This document shows positions 9,130 to 17,773 of a stretch of DNA of 64,000 nucleotides, in pieces (positions within the stretch are counted from its first letter, which is position 1; the number at the start of each line of letters is the position of its first letter). Origin of the DNA: Streptomyces sp. NBC_00247 (lineage in GTDB: Bacteria > Actinomycetota > Actinomycetes > Streptomycetales > Streptomycetaceae); the NCBI RefSeq assembly GCF_036188265.1, contig NZ_CP108093.1, positions 3,864,001 through 3,928,000 on the forward strand, read 5' to 3'. The notes below the pieces were generated by a model. That model saw only the letters and a list, made by a program, of their open reading frames with translations, ran no database searches and was not told where the DNA came from. Made by a program: the position numbers and the translations under genes.

Positions 9130-9657
9130 TCAGGAGGCCTCGGTCGCTGCGCGCGCCCGCTCGACGAATCGTGCCTGGCATTGCCGGTAGGCGGTTTGCG
9201 CAGCGTCGAAGTGGGCGCGGGCGGTCGTGTCCCCGCGGGTGATGTGCCACAGGGACTGGTTGGCTCGCAGTGCGGCGTCCTGAACGGTCCGAGCGGCGTC
9301 GGCGGTCGTGGCCGGACCCTCCAGGGCGACGACTCGGACGCTTTGCATGAGGCGTGCGTAGGCCCCGCGCAGTTCGACGCGCAGCTCCTCCAGGCGAGCC
9401 AACTGCTGTTGGGGGTCGGGTGTCTCGTGGAAGGCGTCCGAGACGTTCCGGTACAACTCCGCGGTCTCGTGGGAGCGTTGCATCAGATCGAGGTAGGCAG
9501 CCCGGCGTAGCTCTCGAACTCGCCCTCGATGCTGGGCCTGGATGGACGCCTCGGCTTGGGCCCGGGCGGCCCGTACGTTCCCCAGGTTGGTGACCCAGCT
9601 GGCCAGGACGGCGGTACCGCCGGTCAAAGCGGCGACCCACATCGCACTGTCCCCCAT
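9130..9657 (-). CDS. Hypothetical protein, membrane-anchored with coiled-coil-like region
   Basis: A 175-aa protein starting at ATG 9657 (MGDSAMWVAALTGG). The first 20 residues are hydrophobic and could be a membrane anchor. The rest is Ala/Arg/Glu-rich and helical, with heptad-like spacing over about 25-110. No enzymatic motif is seen. Proteins of this look are common accessory genes in Streptomyces, often beside tRNAs. The neighbouring tRNA-Thr is intact and no direct repeat of its 3' end was found, so there is no evidence for an integrated element. Confidence 0.55.
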   Translation of the reverse strand: MGDSAMWVAALTGGTAVLASWVTNLGNVRAARAQAEASIQAQHRGRVRELRRAAYLDLMQRSHETAELYRNVSDAFHETPDPQQQLARLEELRVELRGAYARLMQSVRVVALEGPATTADAARTVQDAALRANQSLWHITRGDTTARAHFDAAQTAYRQCQARFVERARAATEAS

Positions 9658-9831
9658 GGCGATCAGTCTCGGTGAGGCGCGGCGCACTGTCGAGGGCGCC
9701 TCGCGAGCCGCTCAAGGGGGTTCCTGGTAGCCAGTCCCGGTTGTCCCTCATGCCGACGTGTTCCGGCTCGTACGCACGTGTCCGGGGGGTCATCCGTTCC
9801 TGAGGGCGCTCCCGGAGCGTCAAGCTCGACG

Positions 9832-10575
9832 TCAAGCGAGGACGAGCAGGTCCATCCAGCTGACGGCGGGCTCGTCGGGGTGGTCGGCCGCCGCGCGGCG
9901 CAGGTGGGCCAGACCGCGGGCGTAGGCGTGGTCGGGCAGCGCCCTGAGCTTCGAATCGGTGTCGCGGTCCAGACGCTCGGCGAACGCGGTGAGGGTCGGT
10001 GCCGCCTCGTGGGGCAGGGAGCGCAGCGTACGGGTGCGGCCGAAGCCCGCTGCCGTGAACGCGGCGGTGACCTCGTCGATGCTGGGGTAGGCGTCGATGC
10101 CGGACGCGGTCTCCGGGAAGTAGCGGACGCGCAGGTCGCGGTCGTAGCGGCCGGGGAAGGCGTTGCGGATCAGCACGGGGGCACCCGGTTTGAGCGCGCG
10201 GCGCAGTTCGCGGGCGGCCGCAGCCAGGTCGGGCAGATGGTGGACGACCGAACCGAGCCAGGCGGCGTCCGCGCTCGCGTCGGGCACGGGCAGGGCGTCG
10301 GCACGTCCGTCGAGTACCTCGATCGCGTCGTCCGCCGGGATGACGGCGCGCATCGCGGCGGCGGGCTCGACAGCGAGGACTCGTACCCCGAACCAGGTGC
10401 GGAAGGCGGTGGCGAAGGAGCCGGTGCCGGCGCCGACGTCGAGTACGGTCATGCCTGCCCGCAACGGGACCGTTTCGGCGATCGCCTCGCGCCATGCGGT
10501 GAGCCCGTCGAGCGGGATCTCGCGGGCGGTCCGGTAGGCGGCGGCGGTCTGCGCGTCGTACGTGATCTCCGGCAT
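9832..10575 (-). CDS. SAM-dependent class I methyltransferase
   Basis: A 247-aa methyltransferase with a Rossmann-like fold. Motif I is VLDVGAGTGSFA (about 45-56), the acidic motif II residue lies in VLAVEPAAAM, and LGSVVHHLPD is the post-motif typical of the UbiE/Methyltransf_11 group. The substrate is unknown. It is monocistronic, with 160 bp to the next gene on the same strand. Confidence 0.85.
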   Translation of the reverse strand: MPEITYDAQTAAAYRTAREIPLDGLTAWREAIAETVPLRAGMTVLDVGAGTGSFATAFRTWFGVRVLAVEPAAAMRAVIPADDAIEVLDGRADALPVPDASADAAWLGSVVHHLPDLAAAARELRRALKPGAPVLIRNAFPGRYDRDLRVRYFPETASGIDAYPSIDEVTAAFTAAGFGRTRTLRSLPHEAAPTLTAFAERLDRDTDSKLRALPDHAYARGLAHLRRAAADHPDEPAVSWMDLLVLA

Positions 10576-10735
10576 GGGCGGCTTCCTTGGTCGGGGCCCG
10601 GGCGAGGGTGTGCAGGACGGCGTCGAGGTCGAAGACCCATGTCACGAGGGCCGTGGAGAAGCGAGTGCCGGCGGAGGCGTGGTCGGCGCGGTTCGATGCC
10701 CTGCGGAGCCGCCGCACCGCACCGCGCCGCCCCCG

Positions 10736-11869
10736 TCACGTACGCGTGGCCCGTCCGCAGGCCGCGTCCTCGCCCGGCTCGGGGACGAGGTCGTCCATGG
10801 CCGTGCTCCGGTCGTACGGGTCGACCGCGGGGCCGGACGCCTCGTCCGTGGTGGCGCGATCGTCGGCGAACTCGGGCGCGAAGTAGCCGTGTTGCGGGTC
10901 ACAGCCGCCGTTGGCGGTGTGCGCGGTGTACGAGACGAGGGAGAAGGTTCCCGGGTCGATCCGCACCTTCGCCGGGTCGGACCAACTCACGACGGTCTCG
11001 CGGCGCACGATCGTACGGGCGACCTCGTCGCTTCCGGCGGCGGCGCGTACGAGCGGGTAGACGTAACTGATGTCCGCGGTCACTTCGAGAGCGCCGAGCT
11101 TCCCCTCCCCGATGGTGACCCGGCCCCGCGTCTTCACCACGTCGCCGGCGAGGCGCACCTGTGAGGGCCGGAAGCGGCTGAACAGCATCAGCGGGTCGTG
11201 GTCCTTGTCGGGAGCCCGGAAGGCGGTCGCCAAGTAGTCCCGCATGTCCTTCTGCTGGGGGTTGATCTGTGCGATCGCGGCTTCGGGACGTTCGCCGCGC
11301 AGGGTCGCCGGATCGAGGCTGGTGGCGACGAGGAAGTCCCGCGTCCGGGCCAGTGCGTCGGCGACCTGGGCCTTGGTCATCCAGCCGGTCGCCTTCGCGT
11401 CGGGCAGGTGGATTCCCGCGACTCCGTCCTTCCACGCGGCGGCGGGCGAGCCCCGGAACGGTTCTTCGAGCGTGGGGAGTTCACCGGCCCCGTCGGCCGC
11501 GGGCGGTGCGGTCGGCCGTGCGGTCTCATCGGCGAGCGGGGTGGTGACGCCGGCCACGCTCCCGTCGGCCGAGGAGCCTTTGGAGAAGTCCCCGGAGAAC
11601 CAGCCGGCAACCCGGTTCGGGGCGACCGCCACGACCAACAGGGCTACGGACACCAGGATTCCGACCGCGTACCAGCCCGTGCGCCGTCGTTTCGGGGCGG
11701 GTTGGTACGAACGCCAGGCGTCCGGCCGGTCCGGTGCTTCGGCCAGCCGCCGGGTGACCATCCGTGCCCTCGCGGACGGTTCCTTGGGGGCGTCGCGCAC
11801 CCCGGCCTCGGAATCCCGCAGGAAGCGCTCCCACTCCTCGTCCGGTATGGACGCCCCGTCCTTGTTCAC
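10736..11869 (-). CDS. Single-pass membrane protein of unknown function
   Basis: A 377-aa protein starting at GTG 11869. A cytoplasmic N-terminus of about 65 residues begins MNKDGASIPDEEWERFLRDSE, followed by one membrane helix (TGWYAVGILVSVALLVVAVAP, about 64-84) and a large outer domain of about 290 residues. The layout resembles Streptomyces anti-sigma-like or cell-surface proteins, but no zinc-binding HxxxCxxC motif is present and no sigma gene is adjacent. The outer domain contains a single NGGCDPQHGYF cysteine region. Function unknown. Confidence 0.65.
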   Translation of the reverse strand: MNKDGASIPDEEWERFLRDSEAGVRDAPKEPSARARMVTRRLAEAPDRPDAWRSYQPAPKRRRTGWYAVGILVSVALLVVAVAPNRVAGWFSGDFSKGSSADGSVAGVTTPLADETARPTAPPAADGAGELPTLEEPFRGSPAAAWKDGVAGIHLPDAKATGWMTKAQVADALARTRDFLVATSLDPATLRGERPEAAIAQINPQQKDMRDYLATAFRAPDKDHDPLMLFSRFRPSQVRLAGDVVKTRGRVTIGEGKLGALEVTADISYVYPLVRAAAGSDEVARTIVRRETVVSWSDPAKVRIDPGTFSLVSYTAHTANGGCDPQHGYFAPEFADDRATTDEASGPAVDPYDRSTAMDDLVPEPGEDAACGRATRT

Positions 11870-11990
11870 GCCGTTCTCCCCTTGTGCGCGGCCAGTTCGC
11901 CTGCAGCCGTTTCGATCTCAGCGCATCATCACACGGGGCGGTGACACGGGCAGTGGCACGGTGCGCCGAGGGCCGGGGGAGGATGCCGGT

Positions 11991-12398
11991 ATGAACTCGG
12001 ACACGCACCTCACGCACATCGCCGCCCCGGCAGGAGTCGCCCCCGCCACCGGATACACGCACGTCGTCACGGGCCCCGGACAGTGGGTCGCGATCTCCGG
12101 CCAGGTCTCTCTGGACGAGAACGGGGAGGTCGTCGGGCCCGGCGACCCCGAGGTCCAGGCGCGGCAGGTCTTCGAGAACCTCAACCGGTGCCTCGCGGCG
12201 GCCGGCGCGACGTTCGCGGACGTCGTGAAGCTGAGCTACTTCGTCACCGACGTGGCGTACCTGCCGGCGGTGCGCGCGGTGCGTGATCTGTACGTCGATG
12301 TGGAGCGCAGGCCCGCCAGTTCGGCGGTACAGGTGGTCGCCCTGTACCGCCCCGAACTGGTCATGGAGGTGGAGGCGTTCGCGGTGGTCAGGCCGTAG
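11991..12398 (+). CDS. RidA family protein (enamine/imine deaminase type)
   Basis: A 135-aa protein of the YjgF/YER057c/UK114 family, which hydrolyses reactive enamine or imine intermediates released by PLP enzymes. It shows the conserved blocks WVAISGQVSLDENGEVV, QARQVFENLNRCLAAAGATFADVVKLSYFVTD split by short loops, and the C-terminal EVEAFAVV. The catalytic Arg expected near position 105 of E. coli RidA cannot be assigned securely here. Start ATG 11991 gives the usual length; a much longer upstream frame overlaps the divergent gene and is rejected. Confidence 0.88.
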   Translation: MNSDTHLTHIAAPAGVAPATGYTHVVTGPGQWVAISGQVSLDENGEVVGPGDPEVQARQVFENLNRCLAAAGATFADVVKLSYFVTDVAYLPAVRAVRDLYVDVERRPASSAVQVVALYRPELVMEVEAFAVVRP

Positions 12399-12444
12399 GG
12401 CCTTTCGGAACGCGCCCCGGGCGCCGGAGCCGACGTCCGGCCGC

Positions 12445-13668
12445 TCAGGCGCGGGCGGGCGTGGTGGTGAGGTAGTCGGCCAGGGCGGCCAGCAGGAGGT
12501 CGACGTCCTCCTCGCTGCTGTACGGCGCCAGGCCGACGCGCAGGCCGCCCCCGTCGCCGAGGCCGAGGTGGCGGGAAGCCTCCAGGGCGTAGAAGGAGCC
12601 CGCGGGGGCGTCTACACCGCGCGCGGCCAGGTGGCGTGAGGCGTCAGCGGCCGAGCGGCCCGGGAAGGTGAGCAGCAGCGTCGGGGTGCGCAGGGCGGCG
12701 CGGGAGTGGAGGGTGACGCCGTCGAGTGTCGCGAGCCCGGTCTCGATGCGTACGCGCAGAGCGTCCTCGTGGGTTTCGATCGCCTCGAAGGCGGCGGCCA
12801 GGCGTTCCCGGCGGGAGCCGCCGGGCGCTGTGGGCGCCAGGGTCGCGAGGAAGTCCACGGCGGCTCGGGCCGCGGCCAGCGACTCGTACGGCAGGGTGCC
12901 CAGTTCGAAGCGTTCCGGGACGGCGTCGGTGGACGGGAGCAGCTTGTCGGGGTGCAGGGTCTCCAGGAGTTCGGGGCGGCTCGCGAGTACGCCGAGGTGC
13001 GGGCCGAGGAACTTGTACGGCGAGCAGACCAGGAAGTCCGCACCGATGGCGGTGAGATCGACCGGGGCGTGTGCCGCGAGGTGTACGGCGTCCACGTGCA
13101 GCAGAGCGCCCGCGCGGTGTACGAGGCCGGCGACAGCGGGCAGGTCGGGGCGGGTGCCGACGAGATTGGACGCGCCGGTGACGGCGACCAGCCGGGTCCG
13201 GTCGCTGAGCGCGTCAGAGATGTGATGGAGTGTCAGGTCAGCGGTGGCTGGGTCGAATTCGGCCCACCGTACCGTCGCCCCCGCCGCCTCGGCAGCCTGG
13301 ATCCACGGGCGGATGTTGGAGTCGTGGTCGAGGCGGCTGACGACCACCTCGTCGCCCGGGCCCCAGTTCTTGGCGAGGGTCCGCGCGAGGTCGTAGGTGA
13401 GCTGGGTGGAGCTGCGTCCGAAGACGATGCCGCGCGGGTCCGCGCCCAGCAGGTCGGCGAGGGCGGAGCGGGCGCCGGAGACGATCGCCTCGGCGTTGCG
13501 CTCGCCCTCGTTCTGGACGCCCCGCACGGCGAGGGGGTGGGCCAGCGCGTGGACGATGGCGTCGATCACCGGCTGCGGGGTCTGCGTACCCCCGGGGGCG
13601 TCGAAGCGCGCCGAGCCGGACTTCAGGGCGGGGATCTGCGCGCGGATCGCGTGGACGTCGTAGGACAT
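12445..13668 (-). CDS. Class V aminotransferase, cysteine desulfurase-like
   Basis: A 407-aa PLP enzyme of aminotransferase class V, closest in look to the cysteine-desulfurase-like (VC1184/TIGR01976) group. The PLP lysine is in VCSPYKFLGPH. Supporting blocks are SRLDHDSNIRPW (His stacking on PLP) and VDAVHLAAH. A strong catalytic Cys in the usual SufS loop is not evident, so true desulfurase activity is doubtful. It faces a RidA gene convergently and diverges from a kinase-like gene across a long inverted repeat. Start ATG 13668 fits the usual N-terminus (MSYDVHAIRAQIPAL). Confidence 0.82.
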   Translation of the reverse strand: MSYDVHAIRAQIPALKSGSARFDAPGGTQTPQPVIDAIVHALAHPLAVRGVQNEGERNAEAIVSGARSALADLLGADPRGIVFGRSSTQLTYDLARTLAKNWGPGDEVVVSRLDHDSNIRPWIQAAEAAGATVRWAEFDPATADLTLHHISDALSDRTRLVAVTGASNLVGTRPDLPAVAGLVHRAGALLHVDAVHLAAHAPVDLTAIGADFLVCSPYKFLGPHLGVLASRPELLETLHPDKLLPSTDAVPERFELGTLPYESLAAARAAVDFLATLAPTAPGGSRRERLAAAFEAIETHEDALRVRIETGLATLDGVTLHSRAALRTPTLLLTFPGRSAADASRHLAARGVDAPAGSFYALEASRHLGLGDGGGLRVGLAPYSSEEDVDLLLAALADYLTTTPARA

Positions 13669-13832
13669 GCGTGCTCCGGAGAGGTGGGCGGCGGGCCCGC
13701 GGGGCCCGGAGGCGGCGTACGGATGCGGCCCCGGACACCGATGGTGCCTGGTGGGGGCGGTGAGCGCGCGGCCGGGGGCGGGGGCGGGCTCCCGGCGGGA
13801 CCGGGGTGGCTGGGAGGATGACGGGCCAGGTC

Positions 13833-13886
13833 GTGTGTCGAAAGTCCCGCCTGTCCTCCGGACGGACGGCGCTGCTTTCGACACAC
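13833..13886. promoter_or_regulatory. Long inverted repeat in a divergent promoter region
   Basis: Arms GTGTGTCGAAAG (13833-13844) and CTTTCGACACAC (13875-13886) are perfect 12-bp complements. The interior pairs further (CGCC-T-GTCC with GGAC-GGCG). It lies between two divergent genes, 64 bp before the kinase start, where no terminator is needed, so an operator or 5'-leader structure is more likely. Confidence 0.55.
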
Positions 13887-13949
13887 GCCCTCGCGCGGCG
13901 GTCCGAGGAAAGGGCGGAACCCCATGAGGGAAGAAGAAGGGGGAACTCC

Positions 13950-14678
13950 ATGAGCACCGGCAGAGACCCCGTGAGCCCCGGCAGCGACTCCGTGAGCACC
14001 GGCAGAGACCCCGTGAGCACCGGCATCGCGCGTACGCCCTCGACCGGGGCCCCGCTTTCCGGCGCCGCAGCCGTCGCCCCCGGGGACGATCCCGCGCATG
14101 CCGTCGTGCCGCCGACACCGGCGGGCGGCACGGTCGTCCTGCTCAACGGCACGTCCAGCTCGGGCAAGTCGAGCATCGCCCGGGAGCTCATGGCGACGCT
14201 CGACGGGAGCTGGTTCCACCTGCCGGTGGACGCGTTCCACGCGATGCGGGGCGGGAGCGCCCTGCCGGACGGGGGGCTTCAGGCCGAGATCGACCGGACG
14301 GTCAAAGGGTTTCACCGCGCGGTGGCCGGGATGGCCGCGGCGGGGAACAACGTGGTGGTCGACTGCCCCCTCAGCCGTCGCTGGCGGTTGCTCGACCTGC
14401 TCGGGCTGCTGGTGCCGCGGGACACCGTGCTGGTGGCGGTCCGCTGTCCGCTGCCGGAGCTGGAGCGCAGGGAGGCGGAGCGTGGGGACCGGACGCCGGG
14501 GTTGGCGGCGCTCCAGTTCCCGGTCGTCCACGCGCACGGTCCACATGACCTCGATGTCGACACGGCGGAGTCCGGCCCGGAGGAGTGCGCCCGGCGCATC
14601 CGTGAGTTCCTGGCGGTGCGCCCGCGCCCCACGGCGTTCGAAGCGCTCCGGCGTACGTATGTTCCGGCCTCAGCCTGA
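13950..14678 (+). CDS. Chloramphenicol phosphotransferase-like P-loop kinase
   Basis: A 242-aa protein with Walker A LLNGTSSSGKSS at about residues 68-79 and a CPT-like layout (PVDAFHAMRGG, then NNVVVDCPL and RCPLPELERREAERGDR). CPT enzymes phosphorylate chloramphenicol in producers, but many homologues have other unknown substrates. The first 65 residues are an unstructured extension with a small repeat (GRDPVSPGSDSVSTGRDPVSTG pattern, residues about 4-25). The start ATG 13950 is preceded by AAGAAGGGGGAA. Confidence 0.78.
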   Translation: MSTGRDPVSPGSDSVSTGRDPVSTGIARTPSTGAPLSGAAAVAPGDDPAHAVVPPTPAGGTVVLLNGTSSSGKSSIARELMATLDGSWFHLPVDAFHAMRGGSALPDGGLQAEIDRTVKGFHRAVAGMAAAGNNVVVDCPLSRRWRLLDLLGLLVPRDTVLVAVRCPLPELERREAERGDRTPGLAALQFPVVHAHGPHDLDVDTAESGPEECARRIREFLAVRPRPTAFEALRRTYVPASA

Positions 14679-14716
14679 CCGCGTGGGCGCGCCCCGGCCG
14701 GTTCCGGCCCGCTGCC

Positions 14717-15379
14717 TCAGCGGGCGGCGGCCAGTAGTGCCGGCAGGGCGCGCATGTCGTCGAAGACGACGGTGCCGGGGCCTTCGAGGCGGGTCGCCGG
14801 GGTGAGGCCGCCGCTGTAGCCGAAGGCCCGCATGCCGGCGGCACGGGCGGCGGCGACCCCGTACGCGCTGTCCTCGATCACCGCGCACCGCGCCGGGTCC
14901 GCGCCCAGGGTCCGGGCCGCGTGCAGGAAGAGGTCGGGGGCGGGCTTGCCCAGGGCGACGTCGGAGGCGCTGAAGACGCGGCCCTCGAAGTGGTGGCTCA
15001 GGGCGGTCGTGGTCAGGCTGCGGTGGATGGAGCGGTGGGAGCCGTTGGAGGCGAGGCAGTACGGGGTGGTGAGCGCGGCGAGCACCTCGGGGATGCCGTC
15101 CACGGGGGTCAGGTCGGCGAGCGCGGCGCGGTACAGGTGGGTGTAGGGCTCGTCCCAGTCGTCGGCCAGCGGCCTGCCGATGCGTTCCTCCACCGCGGCC
15201 CGCAGCACCTCCACGGAGGAGCCCACGAACCGTTCGATGATCTCGGCCTCGGTGAACGGCGCGCCCAGCTCCGCCATGACGAGCGCGTCCACCGTGACGT
15301 AGATGCGCTCGCTGTCGACCAGAACACCGTCGCAGTCGAAGATCACCAGGTCGAAGGCGTCGGAGGGGTTCGCTGTCAT
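14717..15379 (-). CDS. HAD-family phosphatase (beta-phosphoglucomutase-like)
   Basis: A 220-aa HAD hydrolase of subfamily IA. Motif I FDCDGVLVDSE (14-24) holds the nucleophile and acid/base Asp pair, motif II is LASNGSH, motif III is the Lys in GKPAPD, and motif IV is VIEDSAYGV. The helical cap lies between motifs I and II. Likely substrates are small phosphorylated sugars or related metabolites. No clear operon partner. Confidence 0.87.
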   Translation of the reverse strand: MTANPSDAFDLVIFDCDGVLVDSERIYVTVDALVMAELGAPFTEAEIIERFVGSSVEVLRAAVEERIGRPLADDWDEPYTHLYRAALADLTPVDGIPEVLAALTTPYCLASNGSHRSIHRSLTTTALSHHFEGRVFSASDVALGKPAPDLFLHAARTLGADPARCAVIEDSAYGVAAARAAGMRAFGYSGGLTPATRLEGPGTVVFDDMRALPALLAAAR

Positions 15380-15452
15380 GACGGCAGCGTAGGGCGCGGG
15401 GGCGGCGGGCGGTAGCCGTGGGGAACCCGGCGCCGCACCCGCGCCGCCGCCC

Positions 15453-16874
15453 TCAGCCCCTGCCGGTGATCCGGTCCGCCACCCGGGCCAGCGGGTCGGA
15501 GTCCGCACGCGAGGACGCGGTCTCCCGGCGGTCGGCGGCCCGATGGGCCGCGTACGCGCCGTGGACGCCGAGCCAGCGCAGCGGTTCGGGTTCCCAGCGG
15601 CGCACCCGGTGGTCGACCCACGGCAGCGCGGTCAGCTCCGTCGGGCCCGCCTGCCCGGAGTCCTGCCGGATCAGGTCGCGCAGGGTGCGGGCGGCGAGGT
15701 TGGCGGTGGCGACGCCCGAGCCGGCGTAGCCGCCCGCCCAGCCGAGGCCGGTGGAGCGGTCCAGGGTGACCGTCGCGCACCGGTCGCGCGGGACGCCGAG
15801 CACCCCCGACCAGGCGTGGTCGACGGCGACGCCGGCGGCGGCGGGGAAGAAACGGACGAGGACCCGGCGCAGCGCCTCGACCGTCGCGGGGGCGGTGCGC
15901 CCGTCGTCGTCGGTCTTCGAGCCGAAGCGGTACGGGACGCCGCGACCGCCGAGCGCGATCCGGTCGTCGGGGGTGCGCTGGGCGTACGTGGAGGAGTGCG
16001 CCATGTCCCCGAGGGTCTCCCGGCCCTCCCAGCCGAGGGTCTCCCAGAGGGCGGCCGGCAGGGGTTCGGTGACGATCATCGAGGAGTTCATCGGGAGCCA
16101 GGTGCGCCGGTGGCCCTTGACGCCGGCGGTGTACCCCTCGGTGCAGCGCAGGACGTAGGGCGCGCGGACGGTGCCGTACGGAGTGACGGCGTGCTTGGGC
16201 CGGATCTCGGTGACCGGGGTGGACTCGTGGACGGTGACGCCGAGCGCCTCGACGGCCGCCGCGAGCCCGTTGACCAGTCGTACCGGGTGGAGGCGGGCGC
16301 CGTGCGGGGTCCAGGTGGAGCCGACCGCGCCGTTGACCTTGATCCGTTCGGCGGTCTCGCGGGCACCGCGCAGCACCCGGTCCCGCTCGCCGAAGGCGAT
16401 CTCGACGGAGTGGTAGTCCTTGAGCCGGGCGAGTTGGGCCGGGGTGCGGGCGACTTCGAGGAGGCCGCCCCGGTGGATGCCGGCGTCGATCTTCTCCTCG
16501 GCGGCGACCCGTACGACCTCACCGACCGAGTCGTTCATGGCCCGTTGGAGCCGTACGGCGGCCTCGTGGCCGTGCAGCTTCGCGTAGCGGTCGCGGCCGG
16601 CGAAGCCGTTGTGGAGCCGCCCGCCGTTGCGGCCGGAGGCGCCGTATCCGCAGAACTTGGCTTCCAGCACGGTGATGTGGAGGAAGGGGACGGCCTTCTT
16701 CAGGTAGTACGCCGTCCAGAGCCCGGTGTAACCGCCGCCGACGATGCATACGTCGGTCCGGGTGTCGCCGGGCAGGGGCTCGCGAGGCGCGGGGATGCCC
16801 GCCTGCGCGAACCAGAACGATATGCCGCCGTCGGTGGTCTCCCGGCGGGGCTCGGCGGTTCTGTCGCTGCTCAT
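15453..16874 (-). CDS. FAD-dependent oxidoreductase (DAO/gamma-glutamylputrescine oxidase type)
   Basis: A 473-aa flavoprotein. The FAD dinucleotide-binding motif is CIVGGGYTGLWTAYYL (43-58), followed by FCGYGASGRNGG, the hallmark of PuuB-like and glycine-oxidase-like DAO enzymes. The C-terminal block WAGGYAGSGVATANLA closes the FAD site. The family oxidises secondary or primary amines to imines with release of hydrogen peroxide. The natural amine is unknown. The C-terminal 50 residues are polar and variable. Confidence 0.85.
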   Translation of the reverse strand: MSSDRTAEPRRETTDGGISFWFAQAGIPAPREPLPGDTRTDVCIVGGGYTGLWTAYYLKKAVPFLHITVLEAKFCGYGASGRNGGRLHNGFAGRDRYAKLHGHEAAVRLQRAMNDSVGEVVRVAAEEKIDAGIHRGGLLEVARTPAQLARLKDYHSVEIAFGERDRVLRGARETAERIKVNGAVGSTWTPHGARLHPVRLVNGLAAAVEALGVTVHESTPVTEIRPKHAVTPYGTVRAPYVLRCTEGYTAGVKGHRRTWLPMNSSMIVTEPLPAALWETLGWEGRETLGDMAHSSTYAQRTPDDRIALGGRGVPYRFGSKTDDDGRTAPATVEALRRVLVRFFPAAAGVAVDHAWSGVLGVPRDRCATVTLDRSTGLGWAGGYAGSGVATANLAARTLRDLIRQDSGQAGPTELTALPWVDHRVRRWEPEPLRWLGVHGAYAAHRAADRRETASSRADSDPLARVADRITGRG

Positions 16875-16888
16875 GCTGCCTCTGCTGT

Positions 16889-17008
16889 CCGGTGCGCCGG
16901 GGAGGTCCGGTGCGTCGTCGGGGAGACGCGGTGCGCCGTCGGAAAGACGCGGTGCGTCGTGGGGAAGGTGCGGTGCCTTGTCGGGGGAGGTCCGGTGCGT
17001 CGGGGGAC
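16889..17008. repeat. Degenerate ~21-bp tandem repeat
   Basis: About six imperfect copies of a unit like CGGTGCGtCGtcGGGgAGgc fill the spacer between the FAD oxidoreductase and the rhomboid-like gene. It sits just upstream of the oxidoreductase start, so it could affect its expression. Confidence 0.6.
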
Positions 17009-17042
17009 GGTACGCACCGGAAGTGCCGCTCGATGCGGGAGA

Positions 17043-17738
17043 TTACTGGGCCGCGGCCCGTCCCGTCTCGCGGGGGCGGCGCCCACCCGGCGGACGTACG
17101 AGGCGTGCGGGGTGACGCGGCCTCCGGGTCAGCGGGTAGCAGGCCAGTCCGGCGAGGGCCGCCGTGAAGCGGCCGAGATCGGTCACGTCGGGCCAGGCGC
17201 ACAGCGGGACCCCGCAGAAGACGAGGACGGCGAAGGCGTACACGTACCGCCAGACCCGCGGCAGCCGGTACGTGAGCACCGCCGCGATCCCCGCGAGTCC
17301 CTGATCGGTGGCGTACACCAGGGAGTTGGCCGTGGAGGCCGGTGCGTGCCCGTGCCGTACCGCCCACAGCAGTACGGCCTGGGCGAGCAGCCCGGCCGGC
17401 AGGTACGCGACGGCGACCACCGCGCACCACCGCAGTGTCCCCAGCCAGTGTTCGGCGGGCGCGTGGAAGAGGGTGAAGAGCACCGCGCAGAGCGCCCAGT
17501 GCCCGCCCTGCGGCAACCACAGCAGACCGGCGAGGAGCACGCGGAACGGCCGGTCCCCGAGGGCGTGCGGGTCGGTGGTCGCGGGCAGCCGGACGAACTC
17601 CTCGGCCGCGGGCAGCAGCGGACCCAGCAGGTGGGAGGTGACGAGGAGGACCGTCAACCAGACGTACGTGCCCGGGGCTCGGGCCATCCAGCCGCCGATC
17701 GTGGAGGCGACGGCTTCGGCCGGGCGGTTTCGCTCCAT
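17043..17738 (-). CDS. Rhomboid-like membrane protein, probably not a protease
   Basis: A 231-aa polytopic membrane protein with about five or six hydrophobic helices. The layout and the segment LFTLFHAPAEHWLG resemble the rhomboid-like proteins common in actinobacteria. The serine-protease motif GxSG and the paired catalytic His are not seen, so it is probably inactive as a protease. The C-terminus is Arg/Pro-rich and cytoplasmic. It diverges from the APH-like kinase gene, with 35 bp between starts. Confidence 0.72.
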   Translation of the reverse strand: MERNRPAEAVASTIGGWMARAPGTYVWLTVLLVTSHLLGPLLPAAEEFVRLPATTDPHALGDRPFRVLLAGLLWLPQGGHWALCAVLFTLFHAPAEHWLGTLRWCAVVAVAYLPAGLLAQAVLLWAVRHGHAPASTANSLVYATDQGLAGIAAVLTYRLPRVWRYVYAFAVLVFCGVPLCAWPDVTDLGRFTAALAGLACYPLTRRPRHPARLVRPPGGRRPRETGRAAAQ

Positions 17739-17773
17739 GGAACCGATTGACGCACGGTCCTACGATCGGAGGC

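Noticed and set aside
8925..9657. tRNA-Thr with an adjacent accessory gene as an integrated-element site
   Set aside because: The tRNA is intact, no second copy of its 3' end was seen downstream, and no integrase gene is present.
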